From Panulirus ornatus (taxonomy: Eukaryota; Arthropoda; Malacostraca; Decapoda; Palinuridae): a stretch of DNA of 64,000 bases. Made by a program: the position numbers and the translations under genes. The notes under the pieces are model-generated. The model ran no database searches and was not told the DNA's origin. It worked only from the letters and a program-made list of their open reading frames with translations. The DNA lies in contig NC_092255.1 in assembly GCF_036320965.1 (NCBI RefSeq), positions 10,937,703-11,001,702 on the forward strand, written 5' to 3'. This document shows, piece after piece, positions 46,905 through 60,380 of the stretch (positions are counted from its first letter, which is position 1; every line of letters starts with the position of its first letter).

Positions 46905-48905
46905 ATAGATTTCTTTAAACTTCTGGGGTTTTTTTTATCTTCAAAAAAAAATATTTTTGTCTTTAAATTCCTTTTATTTAGGTTCCCCAGTAGTTTTTTT
47001 TTAAGTTTTCCCAAAAAAACTTTTTTTCATCTTCCAAGCAATTTTCAAAAAGTTTTTTAACCCAAAAAATCTGTTTTTGTTTTCCAAAAAGCTCTTTTTA
47101 AATATTTTCAAAAGATTTTCGTACACTAATTTTTTTTTGTATTGAACAGGTTTTTTTTTTTTTATCTTCTAAATGTTCTTACTAGTCTTCCAAAAAGGAT
47201 CTTTTTCGTTCTTCTTAATAGATTTCTTCAATCTTTCCCGGCTGGGGTTTTTTTCTCTTTCCAACATTTTTTTAGTCTACTAAAGAAATTGAAAAAAAAA
47301 ATCGCTTATTGTAAAAACACACTTGCAAAAGAGTGGCTTGAAGGGGGCTCTCCTACGATTATTTATGCAAGCCTGTACCCAAAAAATCTGTCCGAATTCC
47401 ATCAACACGCAACACCTACACTCCAAAAGCATATATGATTAATGATATATTAGGTGTATGCTGTTTTCAAAGGAAAAAAAAAAAAAGGCGAAAAGAGGGC
47501 TATTCTAATACCTATCTCAAATGGGAAAAAATTTGCTTAAATTTTACTCAAATCTGCAAAAAAAGGACTTTTTATGGGCTTTTTTACGCAAAACCCGGGA
47601 CTTAGGGAAATCCAGTAATCCAAAAACAGCAAACCCCCTACACCCCTTAAAGCACATGATCATTGAGTTTATGGTTGCAAAAAGATTTCTTTTAAACTTT
47701 CAAATTTTTCTTGTTTTTATTTGTTTTTTAAAAAAACTCTTTTTACTCTTCAAAAAAAAATATTTTTAGTCTTTTAATTCCCTTTTTATTTAGAATTCCC
47801 CAATTGTTTTTTTGAAGTTTTCCAAAACAGTTTATTATCTTCCAAGCAGTTTTCAAACAGTTCTTTTAACCAAACAAATCTGTTTTAGTTTTCCAAAAAG
47901 CTCTTTTTAAGTATTTCAAAAAGTATTTTCGTTACACTAATTTGTTTTTTAAACTGAAAAGTTTTTTTTTTTATCTTTTAAATATTTTATCTAGTCTTCG
48001 AAAAGGGTTTTTTCGTTTTTTTATTTGATTTCTTTAAACTTCCTGGCAGGTGTTTTGTATCTTCCAACACTTATTTCTTAGTCTACAAAACAAATTGATA
48101 AAAAAATCGCTTATTGTAACAAACACTCTGCAAAAAGAGTGACTTTTGAACGGGTCTCTCCTACGAGAATTTATGCATGCGTGCTGCCCAAACATCGGTC
48201 CAGTATCCTTCAACACCAACTACTTACACTCCTAAAAGCATATCTGATCTAATGAGGATTGTAGGTAGTATGCCTGTAAAATGGAAAAAGAAATGGGAAA
48301 AAGAGGGCTAGCCTACATCCTACCTACCTACATACTCTCTTTAAAAGCACATTCTGACAATTACGATAATGTATGATTAGGGGTCATATAACAATTGGAA
48401 AAATAAATTTGCTAATTTTACCTCCGCTCTGCAAAAAAAAAGAAGGACGTTTTATGCGGGCTTTTTTTTATGCAAGTGTGGTACCCATTCCCAGAAATAT
48501 CCAGTAATCCAACAAAACGCACCTACCTACACTTTTAACGCACATACCATCCATTGAGATGATTGAAAAAAAAAATTGGCCTTATGCAAAAGACTTTCTT
48601 TTAAACTTTCAAATTTTCCTTTTTTTTGTTAGTTGTCTTAAACAAATCTCTTTATTCTTCTAAAAAAATATTTTTGTCTTATCACTTCCGTGTTTTTTAA
48701 GATCCCGGAGTTGTTTTTTTCATCTTCAAACAGTATTTCAAACAATTCATTTAACAAAACAGATGTTTTAGTTTTTCCAAAAGCACGTTTTATGTATTTT
48801 CAAACATGTTTTCACAAAAATATTATATTTGTCATCTGAACAGATTTTTTTTTCACTCTAAACAGATCTATCTAGTCATCCAACGGATCTTTTTCGTTCT
48901 TTTTT
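46905..48905 (+). repeat. HOR 23 (A-B-C, 2,001 bp)
   Basis: A 46905-47216, B 47217-48022, C 48023-48905. It is noisy until about 47,830 and then clearer. C has the TTAGTTGTCTTA variant near 48,630, and B ends CTTCGAAAAGG. Confidence 0.82.
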
Positions 48906-50996
48906 ATTAGATTTTCTTTAATCATCTGCAGGTCTTTTTTTATCTTCCAAAAAAAATATTTTTAGTTTCAATGTCCTCCGTGTTTATTTTAGAGTTCCCG
49001 AGTAAGTTTTTTTTGAAGTTTTCCAAACAGCAGTTTATTCATCTTCCAACAATTTTCAACAGTTCTTTTTAACCAAACACATCTGTTTTAGTTTTCGTCA
49101 AAAAGCTCTTTTTTAAGTATTTTCCAACTATTTTCGTAACACTAAATTTGTTTTTGTCATCTGAACAGATTTTTTTTTTTCACCTTCTAAATAGTTCTTA
49201 TCTTAGTCTTCCAAACGGATGCATTTTCGTTCTTCTTAACAGATTTCTCCAAATCGTCCTGGCTGGTGTTTGTCTCTTCCAACACTTAATTTCCTTAGTC
49301 TACTATAGAATTGAAAAAAAAGTCGCTTATTGTAACCGACACTCTGCAAAAAGAGGGGCTTGAACGGGTTCCCTCCTAAACGATTTATTATGCAAGCCTG
49401 CTACCCAAACATCTGTCTGAATTCCCATCAACACGCAACTACCTACTCTCCCTAAAAGCGATATTCTGATCTAATGATAATATGCATGGGTAGTATGCCT
49501 GTACAAATGGAAAAAAAAAAATGGCGAAAAGAGAGGCTATCTACTTACCTACCTATCACAAAGGAACATAAAATTGCCTAATTTTACCTCAACTCTGCAA
49601 AAAAAGGACTTTTTTAATGCAGGCTTTTTTTACCGCAAAGCCTGGTACGCATTCCAGAAAATCCAGTAATCCAACAAAACGCACCTACCTACACTCTTAA
49701 ACGCACATACCGACCATTGAGAATATATATGTGCTTGCAAACAGACTTTCTTTTAACTTTCAAACTTTTTCTTGTTTTTATAGTTTCTAACAAATCTCTT
49801 TTTTACCCTCTTCAAAAAGAAAGGAAAAAATAATTTTTAGTCTTTCAAATTCGTGTTAATTTAGAGTTCCCCGAATTGTTTTTTTTTTGAAGTTTTCCAA
49901 ACAGCAGTTTATTCATCTCCAAGCAGTTGGTCAACAGATTTCTTTTAACCAAACAAACTGTTTTATTTTCCAAAAAGCTCTTTTTAAGTATTTTCAAACA
50001 GTAATTTTCATTACACTAATTTTTTTTTTTCATCTGAAAAGATTTTTTTTCACTCTTCTAAATAGTCTCTTATGTAGTCTTCCAAACGGATCTTTTCGAT
50101 TTTCTTAATAGATTTCTTTAATCTTCCTGGCAGGTGTTTTGTATCTTCCAACACTTATTTCATAGTCTACTAAACAAATTGAAAAAAAAATCGCATATTG
50201 TAACTACACTCTGCAAAAAGAGTGACTTGAACGGGTCTCACCTACGATAATTTATGGCATGCCGTGCTGCCCAAACATCTGTCCTAGTATTCCATCAACA
50301 CGCAACTAACCACATTCCTAAAAGCTTTATATGATCTAATGAGATACGTATGGTAGGTATGCCTGGTTACAAATGGAAAAAGAAATGGGGAAAGAAAAAA
50401 AAGAGGGGTGCTACCTACATACCTACCTACCTCCCTACCACTCTTAAAAGCACATTCTGATCAATTAAGATATGTATGATTGGTACATATAGAAATGGAA
50501 AATAAATTGCTTAATTTTACCTCCGCTCTTGGCAAAAAAAAGGACTTTTATGCTGGGCTTTTTTATTAAGTGTGGTACCATTCCAGAGATCCAGTAATCC
50601 AACAACACGCACCTACCTACCTTTAAACGCACATATCGATCCATTGAGATATGCAAACAGATTTCTTTTAATCTTTCAAAAACTTTTTCTATTTTTTTGT
50701 TAGTTTTTAGTTTTTCTTACAATCCTCTTTTTATTTCTTCAAAAAAAATATTTTTTGTATTTCACTTCCGTTGTGTATTTGAGGTTCCCGAGTTGTTTTT
50801 TTTTCATCTTCCAACCAGTTATTTCAACAATTTCTTTTATCAAAACGATTGTTTTAGTTTTCCAAAAGTCTTTTTTCAGTATTTTCAACAATATTTTTCA
50901 CAAAACTAATTTATTATTTGTCATCTGAACAGATTTTTTTTCACTTTCTAAATAGTTCTTATCTAGTCAATCCAAACGGATCGTTTTCGTTTTCTG
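48906..50996 (+). repeat. HOR 24 (A-B-C, 'even' subtype, 2,091 bp)
   Basis: A 48906-49237, B 49238-50106, C 50107-50996. Markers: CCAACTATTTTCG in A, CTTCCAAACGG and TTCGATTTTC at the end of B, and GAGATATGCAAACAG in C. Private single-base insertions are frequent, so the HOR is longer than usual. Confidence 0.85.
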
Positions 50997-53085
50997 AATA
51001 TGATTTCTTTAATCTTTGGCAGGTCTTTTTTTATCTTCAAAAAAAATAATTTTAGTCTGTCAGTTCCGGGTTTATTTAGAGTTCCCGAGTAGTTTTTTTT
51101 TGAAGTTTTCCAAATAGCAAGTTTTTCATCTTCCAAGCAATTTTTCAAACATTGTTTAACCAAACAATCTGTTTTAGTTTTCAAAAATCTCTTTTAAGTA
51201 TTTTCAACAGTATTTTTCGTAACACTAATTTGTTTTTGTTCATGCTGAAAAGGTTTTTTTTTTTTTTTCACTCTTCTAAATAGTTCTTATCTAGTCTTCC
51301 AAAACGGTTCTTTTTCGTTCTTCTTAATAGATTTCTTCAATCTTCCTGGCTGGTGTTTTGTCTCTTCCAACACTTATTTCTTGTCTACTAAGATATTGAA
51401 AAAAAAGTCGCTTATTGTAAAACCGACACTCTGCAAAAAAAATAGTGGCTTGAACGGGTCTCTCCTACGATTATTGATGCAAGCCTGCTACCAAACATCT
51501 GTCCAGAATTCCATCACACGCATCTACCTACACTCCTAAAGCTTATTACTGATCTAATGATTTATGTATGGTAGTATGCCTGTTACAAATGGAAAAAAAA
51601 AAAAGGCCGGAAAAAGAGAGGCTATATACCTACCTACCTATCTACAAATGGAAAATAACATTTTGCTTAAATATTCCCTTCAACTCTGCAAAAAAAAGGA
51701 CTTTTTATGCAGGCTTTTAACGCAGCCTGGTTATCAATTCCAGAAATCCAGTAACTCCAACAACCACGACCTACCCAACACTCATAAAAGGCACATACCG
51801 ATCCATTGAGATATATATGGATTGCAAAACAGACTTTCTTTTAATCTTTCAAATTTTTCTTGTTTTTTATTAGTTTTCTTAACAAATTCTCTTTTTATTT
51901 TCAAAAAAAAATATTTTCGTCTTTCCAATTCCGTGTATTTATTTAGAGTTCCCGAATTGTTTTTTTGAAGTTTTCCAAACCGCAGTTATTCATCTTCCAA
52001 GCGTTTTTTCAAAACTCAGTTCTTTTTTTTAAACAAACAAATCTGTTTGGTTTTCCAAAAAGCTTCTTTTTAAGTATTTTCAACAGTATTATCGTTACCA
52101 CTAATTTGTTTTGTCCATCTGAAAAGATTTTTTTTGCACTCTTTAAATAGTTCTTATTAGTCTTCGAAACGGATCTTTTGCGTTTTTTATAGATTTCTTT
52201 TTAATCTTCCTGGCAGGTGGTTTGTATCTTCTCCAACACTTATTTCTTAGTCTACTAAACAAATTGAAAAAAAATGCTATTGTAAATACACTCTGCAAAA
52301 AGGAAGTGGACTTGAACGGGTCTCTCTACGATATATTTATGCCTGCGTGTGCCCAAACTCTGTCCAGTTTTCCATCAACACGCAACTACTTACAATCCTA
52401 AAAGCATATCCTGATCTAATGAGATATGTATGGTAGTATGCCTGGTACAAATGGAAAAAGAAATGGGGGAAAGAAAAAGAGGGGGCTACATCCATACCTA
52501 CCTACCTACCTACACTCTTAAAAGCAAATTTGATCAATTAAGATATGTATGATTAGGTACATATTACAAATGAAAATAAATTTGCTTAATTTTACCTCCG
52601 CTCTTGCAAAAAAGGACTTTTTATGCGGGCTTTTTTTATGCATGTGTGTACCCATTCCAGAAATCCAGTAATCCAACAAAACAAGCAACCTACCTACAAT
52701 TTTAAAACGCACATACCGATCCATTGAGATATATATGGCGTGCAAAAACAGACTTTCTTAATCTTTCAAATTTCCTTCTTTTTGTTAGTTGTCTTAACAA
52801 ATTCTTTTTTTATTCTCTAAAAAAATTATTATTTTGGCTTTACCCCAAAAACCCTTCCGTGTTTTTTTAGAGATTTCCGAGTTGTTTTTTTTTCATCTTT
52901 CCAACAGGTATTTCAAAACAAATTATTTACAAAACAGATGTTTTAGTTTTCCAAAAGCTCTTTGTAAGTATTTTCAACAATGTTTTCACAAAAATAATTT
53001 ATATTTTGTCATTTCTGAACAGATTTTTTTTTTCATCTAAACAGTTCTTATCTAGTCATCAAAACGGATCTTTTTCGTTCTTTTT
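50997..53085 (+). repeat. HOR 25 (A-B-C, 'odd' subtype, 2,089 bp)
   Basis: A 50997-51325, B 51326-52188, C 52189-53085. Markers: CAACAGTATTTTTCG in A, CAGTATTATCG and CTTCGAAACGG in B, TTAGTTGTCTTA and CACAAAAATAATTTA in C. Confidence 0.85.
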
Positions 53086-55142
53086 AAATAGATTTCTTTA
53101 ATCTTCTGGCAGGTCTTTTTTATCTTCAAAAAAATATTTTTTAGGTTTTCAATTCGTGTTTATTTAGAGTCCGAGTCGTTTTTTTTGAAGTTTTCCAAAC
53201 AGCAGTTTATTCATCTTCCAAGCACTTTTTCAAACAGTTCTTTTAAACAAACAAATCTGTTTTAGTTTTCAAAAGCTTCTTTTTAAGGATTTTCAACTAT
53301 TTTGTACACTAATTTGTTTTTGTCATCTGAACAGATTTTTATTTTTTTCACTCTTCTAAAATATTCTTATCTAGTCTTCCAAAGGATCTTTTTTCATTCT
53401 TTTAATAGATTTCTTCATCTTCTGGCTGTGTTTTGTATCTTTCCAACACTTATTTCTTAGTTACTTAAAGGAAATTGAAAAATAAGTCGCTTATTGTAAC
53501 CGACAACTCTGCAATAAGAGTGGCTGGACACGGGTCCCCCTCCCTCCCCTACGTTTTTTTATGCAAGCCTGCTACACCAAACATTGTCCAGAACTCCATC
53601 AACACGAACGACCTACACTCCTAAAAGATATACTGATTAATGATATATGTATGGTAGTATGCTTACAATGGAAAAAAAATGGCGAAAAGAGAGTTTCTAC
53701 CCCTACTTACCCTAAAACAAAGAAAAATTTTAAAAAATACAATGGGAAATAAATTTGTTAATTGTTACCTCACTCTGCAAAAAAAGGACTTTTTATTGCA
53801 GGCTTTTTTACGCTAGCTAGAGAGAGATATATTCCAGAATTCAGTAATCCACGCAACTACCTACACTCTTAATTCGCACATACCGATCCATTGAGTATAT
53901 ATGGCTTGCAACAGACTTTCTTTTTAATCTTTCAAATTTTTTTTGTTGTTATTAGTTTTCTTAACAAATCTCTTTTTTACTATTCTTCAAAAAAAAATTT
54001 ATTTTTAGTTTTCAATTCGTGTTTATTTAGATGTTCCCGAATTGTTTTTTTGGAATGTTTTCCAAACAAGCTAGTTTATTCAATTTCAAGCGTTTTTCAA
54101 ACAGTTCTTTTTACCAAACAATCTGTTTTTAGTTTCAAAAAAGCTCTTTTTAATATTTTCAACAGTATATTTCGTTTACACTAATTTGTTTTTTTATTTG
54201 AAAAGATTTTTTTTCACTCCTTTCTAAAGTTTTAATCTAGTCTTCCAAACGGATCTTTTTCTTTTTCTTAATAGATTTTCTTTAATCTTCCTGGCAGGTG
54301 TTTTCTATCTTCCAACACTTTATCTTAGTCTACTAAACAAAATGAAAAAAAAATCGTTTTGTAATACACTCGGCAAACAGTATGACTTGAACGGGTCTCT
54401 CTACGATAATTCTGCATGGTGCTGCCAAAACATCTGTCAGTATTCCTAAATCAACACTGCAACACATACACTCCATACCATATCTATGATCTAATGATAT
54501 ATGTTTTACGGTTCAGTATGCCTTGTACAAATGGAAAAAGAAATGGGAAAAAAGAGGGGCTACCTACCTACCTACCTACTACCTCACTCTCTTAAACGCA
54601 CATTCTGATCAATTAAGATATGTATGATTAGGTACTTATACAAAATGGAAATAATTTGCTTAAATTTTCAACTCCCCGCTGGTCTGGCAAAAAAAGGACT
54701 TTTTATGCGGGCTTTTTTATGCGAGTGTGGTACCCATTCCCAGAAACCCAGTAATCCACAACAGCACCTATCTACACTTTTAAACGCCACTATCGATCCA
54801 TTGAGATATGCAACAGGACTTTCTTTTAATCTTTCAACTTTTTCTTTTTTTGATAGTTTTCGTAACAAATCTCTTTTTATTTTCTAAAAAAAAATATTTA
54901 TTGTCTTTCACTTCCGTGTTTATTTAAGATTTCCGAGTGTTTTATTTCATTTCCAACCAGTATTTCAAACAATTCTTTTAACTCAAAAAGATGTTTTCGT
55001 TTTCCAAAAGCTCTTTTTAAGTATTTCAAACATGTTTTCACGCAAAACTAATTTATATTTGTCATCTGAACAGATTTTTTTTTTTTCAATTATAAATAGT
55101 TCTTATCTAGTCATTCCCAAACGGATCTTTTTCGTTCTTCTT
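53086..55142 (+). repeat. HOR 26 (A-B-C, 'even' subtype, 2,057 bp)
   Basis: A 53086-53403, B 53404-54269, C 54270-55142. Markers: TTTAAATAG at the start of A, CAACTATTTTG in A, CTTCCAAACGG in B, GAGATATGCAACAGG in C. B has an odd replacement of the GGTACCC region near 53,811-53,830 (GCTAGCTAGAGAGAGATATA). Confidence 0.84.
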
Positions 55143-57172
55143 AATAGATTTCTTTTATCTTCCTGGCAGCTCTTTTTTTATCTTCAAAAAAATATTTTAG
55201 TCTTTCATTCCGTGTTGATTAAGTTCCCGAGTAGTTTTTTTTGAGTTTTTCAAACAGCGTTTATTCTCTTCAAGCAATCGCGCGCACACACTTCTTTTAA
55301 CCAATAAAATCTGGTTTAGTTTTCAAAAAGATCTTTTTAAGTATTTCAACAGTATTTTCGTAACACTAATTTGTTTTTGTCATCTGAACAGTTTTTTTTT
55401 TTCACTCTTCTAAATAGTTTTATCTAGTCTTCCAAACGGATCTTTTCGTTCTCGTAATAGATTTCTTCAATCTTCCTGCTTGTGTTTTTGTCTCTTCCAA
55501 CACTTATTTTAGTCTACTAAGAATTGAAAAAAAAGTCGCTTATTGTAACGACATCTGCAAAGAGTGGCTTTGACCCGGGTCTCTCCTACGATTATTTATG
55601 CAAGCCCTGCTACCCCAAAGCATCTGTCCAGAATTCATCAACACGCAACTACCTACACTCCTAAAAGATTATACTGATCTAATGATATATGTATGGTAGT
55701 ATGCCTCTGTATATATGAAAAAAAAATGGCGAAAGAGAGGTATCTACCTACTACCTTATTTACCAAATGGAAAATAAATTTGTTACTTTTACCTCAACTC
55801 TGCAAAAAATAAGACTTTTTATGCAGGCTTTTTTTACGCAAGCCTGGTACCCATTCCAGAAATCAGTAATTCCAACAACACGCACTCCTTACACTCTTAA
55901 CCGCACATACCGATCCATTGAGATTATATATGGCTTGCAAACAGACTTCTTTTTAATCTTTCAATTTTTTCTTGTTTTTTTATTAGTTTTCATAACAAAT
56001 CTCTTTTTACTCTTCCAAAAAAATTTTTTTATCTTTCAATTTTTTCCGTGTTGTATTTGAGTTCCGGATTGTTTTTTGAAGTTTTCCAAACAGCTGTTTA
56101 TTCATCTTCCAAGCAGTTTTCAAACAGTTCTTTAACCAAACAAATCTGTTTTAGTAATTTCCAAAAAGCTCTTTTTAAGTATTTTCCAACAGTATTATCG
56201 TTACACTAATTTGTTTTTCCTCTGAAAAGATTTTTTTTCACTCTTCTAAATATTCTTATCTCGTCTATCGAAACGGATCTTTTTCGTTTTTCTTAATAGA
56301 TTTCTAAATCTTCCTGCAGGATGTTTTTGTATCTTCCACACTTATTTCTTAGACTACTAAACAAAATTGAAAAAAAAATCGCGTATTGTAACATAATACA
56401 CCTCGCAAAAAGAGTGACTTGACGGTCTCTCCTACGATAATTTATGCATGCTGCTGCCCAAACATCTGTCCAGTATTCCATCAATCACGCAACTACTTAC
56501 ACTCCTAAAAGCATATACTGATCTAATGAAATATGTAGGGTAGTATGCCTGTACAAATGGAAAAAGAAATGGGAAAAAGAGGGCTACCAACATACCTACA
56601 TACTACCTACACTCTTAAAAGCACATCTTGATCATTAAGATATGTATGATTAAGGTACAGTATACAAATGGAAAAAATAAATTTGCTTAATTTTACCTCC
56701 GCTCTGCAAAAAAAAGAGACTTTTTTTATGCGGGCTTTTTTATGCAAAGTGTGTACCCCATTCCAGAAAATCCGGCATAATCCAACAAAACGCAACCTAC
56801 CTACACTTTTTAAACCACATACCCGACCATTGAGCTATATATGGCTTGCAAACCGACTTTCTTTTAATCTTATCAAATTTTCCTTTTTTTGTTAGTTGTC
56901 TTAACAAATCTCTTTTTATTCTTCTAAAAAAATATTTTTTGTCTTCACTTCCGTGTTTATTTAGAGTTCCCGAGTTGTTTTTTTTCATCTCCAACCATAT
57001 TCAAACATTCTTTTAACAAAACAGTATGTTTTAGTTTCCAAAAAGCTCTTTTTTAGATTTACAACAATATTTTTCACAAAAACTAATTTATATTTTTCAT
57101 TCTGAACAGATTTTTTTTTCACTTCTAAATATTCTTATCTGTCATCCAAACGGATCTTTTTCGTTCTTTTTT
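55143..57172 (+). repeat. HOR 27 (A-B-C, 'odd' subtype, 2,030 bp)
   Basis: A 55143-55455, B 55456-56294, C 56295-57172. Markers: CAACAGTATTTTCG in A, CAGTATTATCG and ATCGAAACGG in B, TTAGTTGTCTTA in C. A has a CGCGCGCACACAC stretch near 55,280 in place of ATTTTCAAACAGT. Confidence 0.84.
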
Positions 57173-58321
57173 AATGATTTCTTTAATCTCCTGGCAGGTC
57201 CTTTTTTATCTTTCAAAAAAAATATTTTTTAGTCTTTCAATTCCGTGTTTATTTAGATTTCCCGAGTAGTTTTTTTTTGAAGTTTTCCAAACAGCATTTT
57301 ATTCATCATCCAACAAATTTTCCAAACAGTTCTTTTAACCGAAACAAATCGGTTTTAGTTTCCAAAAAGCTCTTTTTTAAGTAGTTTCAACTATTTCGTA
57401 ACACTAATTTGTTTTTTTGTCATCTGAACCAAGATTGTTTTTTCACTCTTTCAATAGTTTCTTATCTAGTCTTCCAAACGGATCTTTTTCGTTCTTCTTA
57501 AAAGATTTCTTTCTTTCCAATCTTACCTGCTGGTGTTATGTCTCATTCAACACTTATTTCTTAGTCTACTAAAGAATTGAAAAAAAAGTCGCTTATTGTA
57601 ACCGAACACTCTGCAAAAAGCGTGGCCTTGAAACGGTCCATCCTACGATTAATTTCAAGCCCTGGGTACCAAACATCTGTCCAGAATTCCATCAACATAC
57701 GCAACTACCTACACCCTAAAAGCATTTCTTGATCTAATGATATATTATGGTAGTAGCCTGTACAAATGGAAAAAAAAATGCGAAGAGAGCTATCTACCTA
57801 CCTACCTATCTACAAATGGAAAATAAATTTGCCTAATTTTACCTCAACTCTGCAAAAAAAGGACTTTTTATGCAGGCTTTTTTTACGCAAGCCTGGTACC
57901 CATTCCAGAAATCCAGTAATCCAACAACAAACGCAACCTACCTACACCTTTTAAACGCACATTACCGATCCATTGAATTATTCAACACAGACTTTCTTTT
58001 AATCTTTCAAAATTTTTCTTTTTTTTTTGTAAGTTTCTACAAATCACCCCCCTCTTTTTATCTTCTAAAAAAAAAATATTTTTTGTCTTTGTCACTCCGT
58101 GGTTTATTTAGAATTCCTGATTGTTTTTTTTCATCTTCCACAGAGTATTCAAAAAATTCTTTTAACAAAACAGAAGTTTTAGTTTTTCGCAAAAAGCTCT
58201 TTTTAAGTATTTTCCAACAATATTTTCACAACATTAATTTATATTTGTCATCTGAACAGATTTTTTTTTTCACTTCTAAATAGTTCTTATCAGTCCTCCA
58301 AACGGATCTTTCGTTCTTCTT
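57173..58321 (+). repeat. HOR 28 shortened (A-B/C fusion, 'even' subtype, 1,149 bp)
   Basis: A 57173-57499 (CAACTATTTCG marker) is followed by one fused monomer 57500-58321. The net loss is close to one monomer length relative to a normal HOR. Confidence 0.83.
57500..58321 (+). repeat. B-to-C fusion monomer in HOR 28
   Basis: B marks persist through GCAGGC and ACGCAAGCCTGG (to about 57,905). C marks begin at CCTTTTAAACGCAC (about 57,947) and continue with TCATCTTCCACAG. The switch falls in the last module of the mixed block, at a different place from the fusion in HOR 20. Confidence 0.8.
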
Positions 58322-60380
58322 AATAGATTTCTTAATCTTCCTGGCAAGGTCTTTTTTTATCTTCAAAAAAAAATATTTTTAGTCTTTCAATTCCGGTGAT
58401 TATTTAGAGTTCCCGAGTGAAGTTTTTTTGAAGTTTTCAAGACAGAGCAGTTTATTCATCTCCAAGCAATTTTCAAACACATCTTTAACCAAACAAATCT
58501 GTTTTAGTTTTCCAAAAGCCTTCTTTTTAAGTATTTTCACATATTTTCGTAACACTAATTGTTTTTGTCATCTGAACAGGTTTTTTTCACTCCTTCTAAT
58601 AATTCTTATCTAGTCACCAAACGGATCTTTTTCGTTCTTCTAATAATTTCTTCAATCTCCGGCTGGTGTTTTTTCTCTTTCCAACACTTATTTCTTAGTC
58701 TACTAAAGAACTTGAAAAAATGTTGCCCCCTCGCTTATTGTAACGACACTCACAAAAAGAGTGGCTTGAACGGTCTCTCCTACGATAATTTATATTCAAG
58801 CCTTCTACCAAACTTCTGTCCAAAATTTCCATCAACACGCAACTACCTACACTCCTAAAAGTCATATACTGATCTATGATATATGTATGGTAGTATGCCT
58901 GTACAAATGGAAAAAAAAAATGGCGAAAAGAGAGGCTCTCTACCTACATACCTATCGTACAAATGGAAAATAAATTTGCTTAATTTTACCTCAACTCTGC
59001 AAAAAAAGGAAATTTTTATGCAGGCTTTTTTACGCAAGCCTGGTACCCAGATTGCCAGAAATCCAGTAATCCAACAACACGCAACTACCTTACACTCTTA
59101 AAACCACATACCGATCCATTGAGATATATAGGCTTGCAAACAGACTTCCTTTTAATCTTTCAAATTATCTTGTTTTTATTAGTTTTCTTAACAAATCTCT
59201 TTTTACTCTTCCAAAAAAAATATTTTAGTCTTTCAATTCGTGGTTAATTTAGAGTTTTCCGAGTAGGTTTTTTTTGAAGTATTTCAAACAGCAGTTTATT
59301 CATCTTCCAAGCAATTTTCAAACAGTTCTATTAACCAAACAAATCTGTTTTAGTTTTCCAAAAAGCTCTTTTTAAGTATTTTCAACAGTATTATCCGTTA
59401 ACACTAATTTGTTTTATTCAATCAGAAAAGATTTTTTTTCACTCTTCTAAAAAGTTTCTTATCTAGTCTTCGAAACGGAATCTTTTCGTTTTTCTTAATA
59501 GATTTCTTTAATCTTCCTGGCAGTTGTTTTGTATCTTCCAACACTTATTTCTTAGTCTACTAAACAAATTGAAAAAAAAATCGCTTATTGTAACATACCA
59601 CTGACAAAAAGAGTGACTTGAACGGTCTCTCCTACGATAATTTATGCATGCTTGCTGCCAAACATCTGTCCAGTATTTACCATCAACAACCAACTACTTA
59701 CACTCCTAAAAGCATATACAGATTCTAATGAGATATGATAAAGATGCCTTACAAATGGAAAAGTGAAATGGGAAAAAAGAGGGGCAACCTACATACCTAC
59801 CTACCTACCTTACACTCTTAACAGCACATTCTGGATCAATAAGATAGGTATACTCGGTACATATACAAATGGAAAATAAATTGCTTAATTTTACCTCCGC
59901 TCTGCAAAAAAAGGACTTTTTATTATTTTTATGCGGGCTTTTTTTAATGCAAGGGTGGTAACCCTTTCCAGAAATCCAGTCAATTCCAACAACAAGCACC
60001 CTACCTAACACTTTTAAAAAAACAGCACATACCGATCATCGAGATATATATGCTTGCAAACAGACTTTCTTTTATCTTTCCAATTTCAGTTTTTTTTGTT
60101 AGTTGTCTTAACAAATCTCTTTTTATTCTTCTAAAAAAAATATTATTGTCTTTCACTTCCGTGTTATTTAGAGTTCCCGAGTTGTTTTTTTTCATCTACC
60201 AACCAGTATTTCAAAAACAATTCTTTTAACAAAACAGATGTTTTAGTTTTCAAAAGCTATTTTTTAATATTTTCAACAATATTTTCAACAAAAATAATTT
60301 ATATTTGTCATCTGAACAGATTTTTTTTCACTTCTAAATAGTTCTTATCAGTCATCCAAACGATCTTTTCTTCTTTTTTA
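58322..60380 (+). repeat. HOR 29 (A-B-C, 'odd' subtype, 2,059 bp)
   Basis: A 58322-58641, B 58642-59496, C 59497-60380. B contains an A-type patch at about 59,205-59,325 (CTTCCAAAAAAAATATT, CCGAGTAGG, AGCAATTTTC). Afterwards it returns to B odd-type marks (CAGTATTATCCG, CTTCGAAACGG). C has TTAGTTGTCTTA. Confidence 0.83.

Noticed and set aside
57870..58283. Longest ORF in the window (137 codons); likewise 35057-35431 (124 codons)
   Set aside because: Both lie in noisy copies where random indels remove the usual stops. The same stretches in clean HORs are broken by stops, and no domain or motif is visible.
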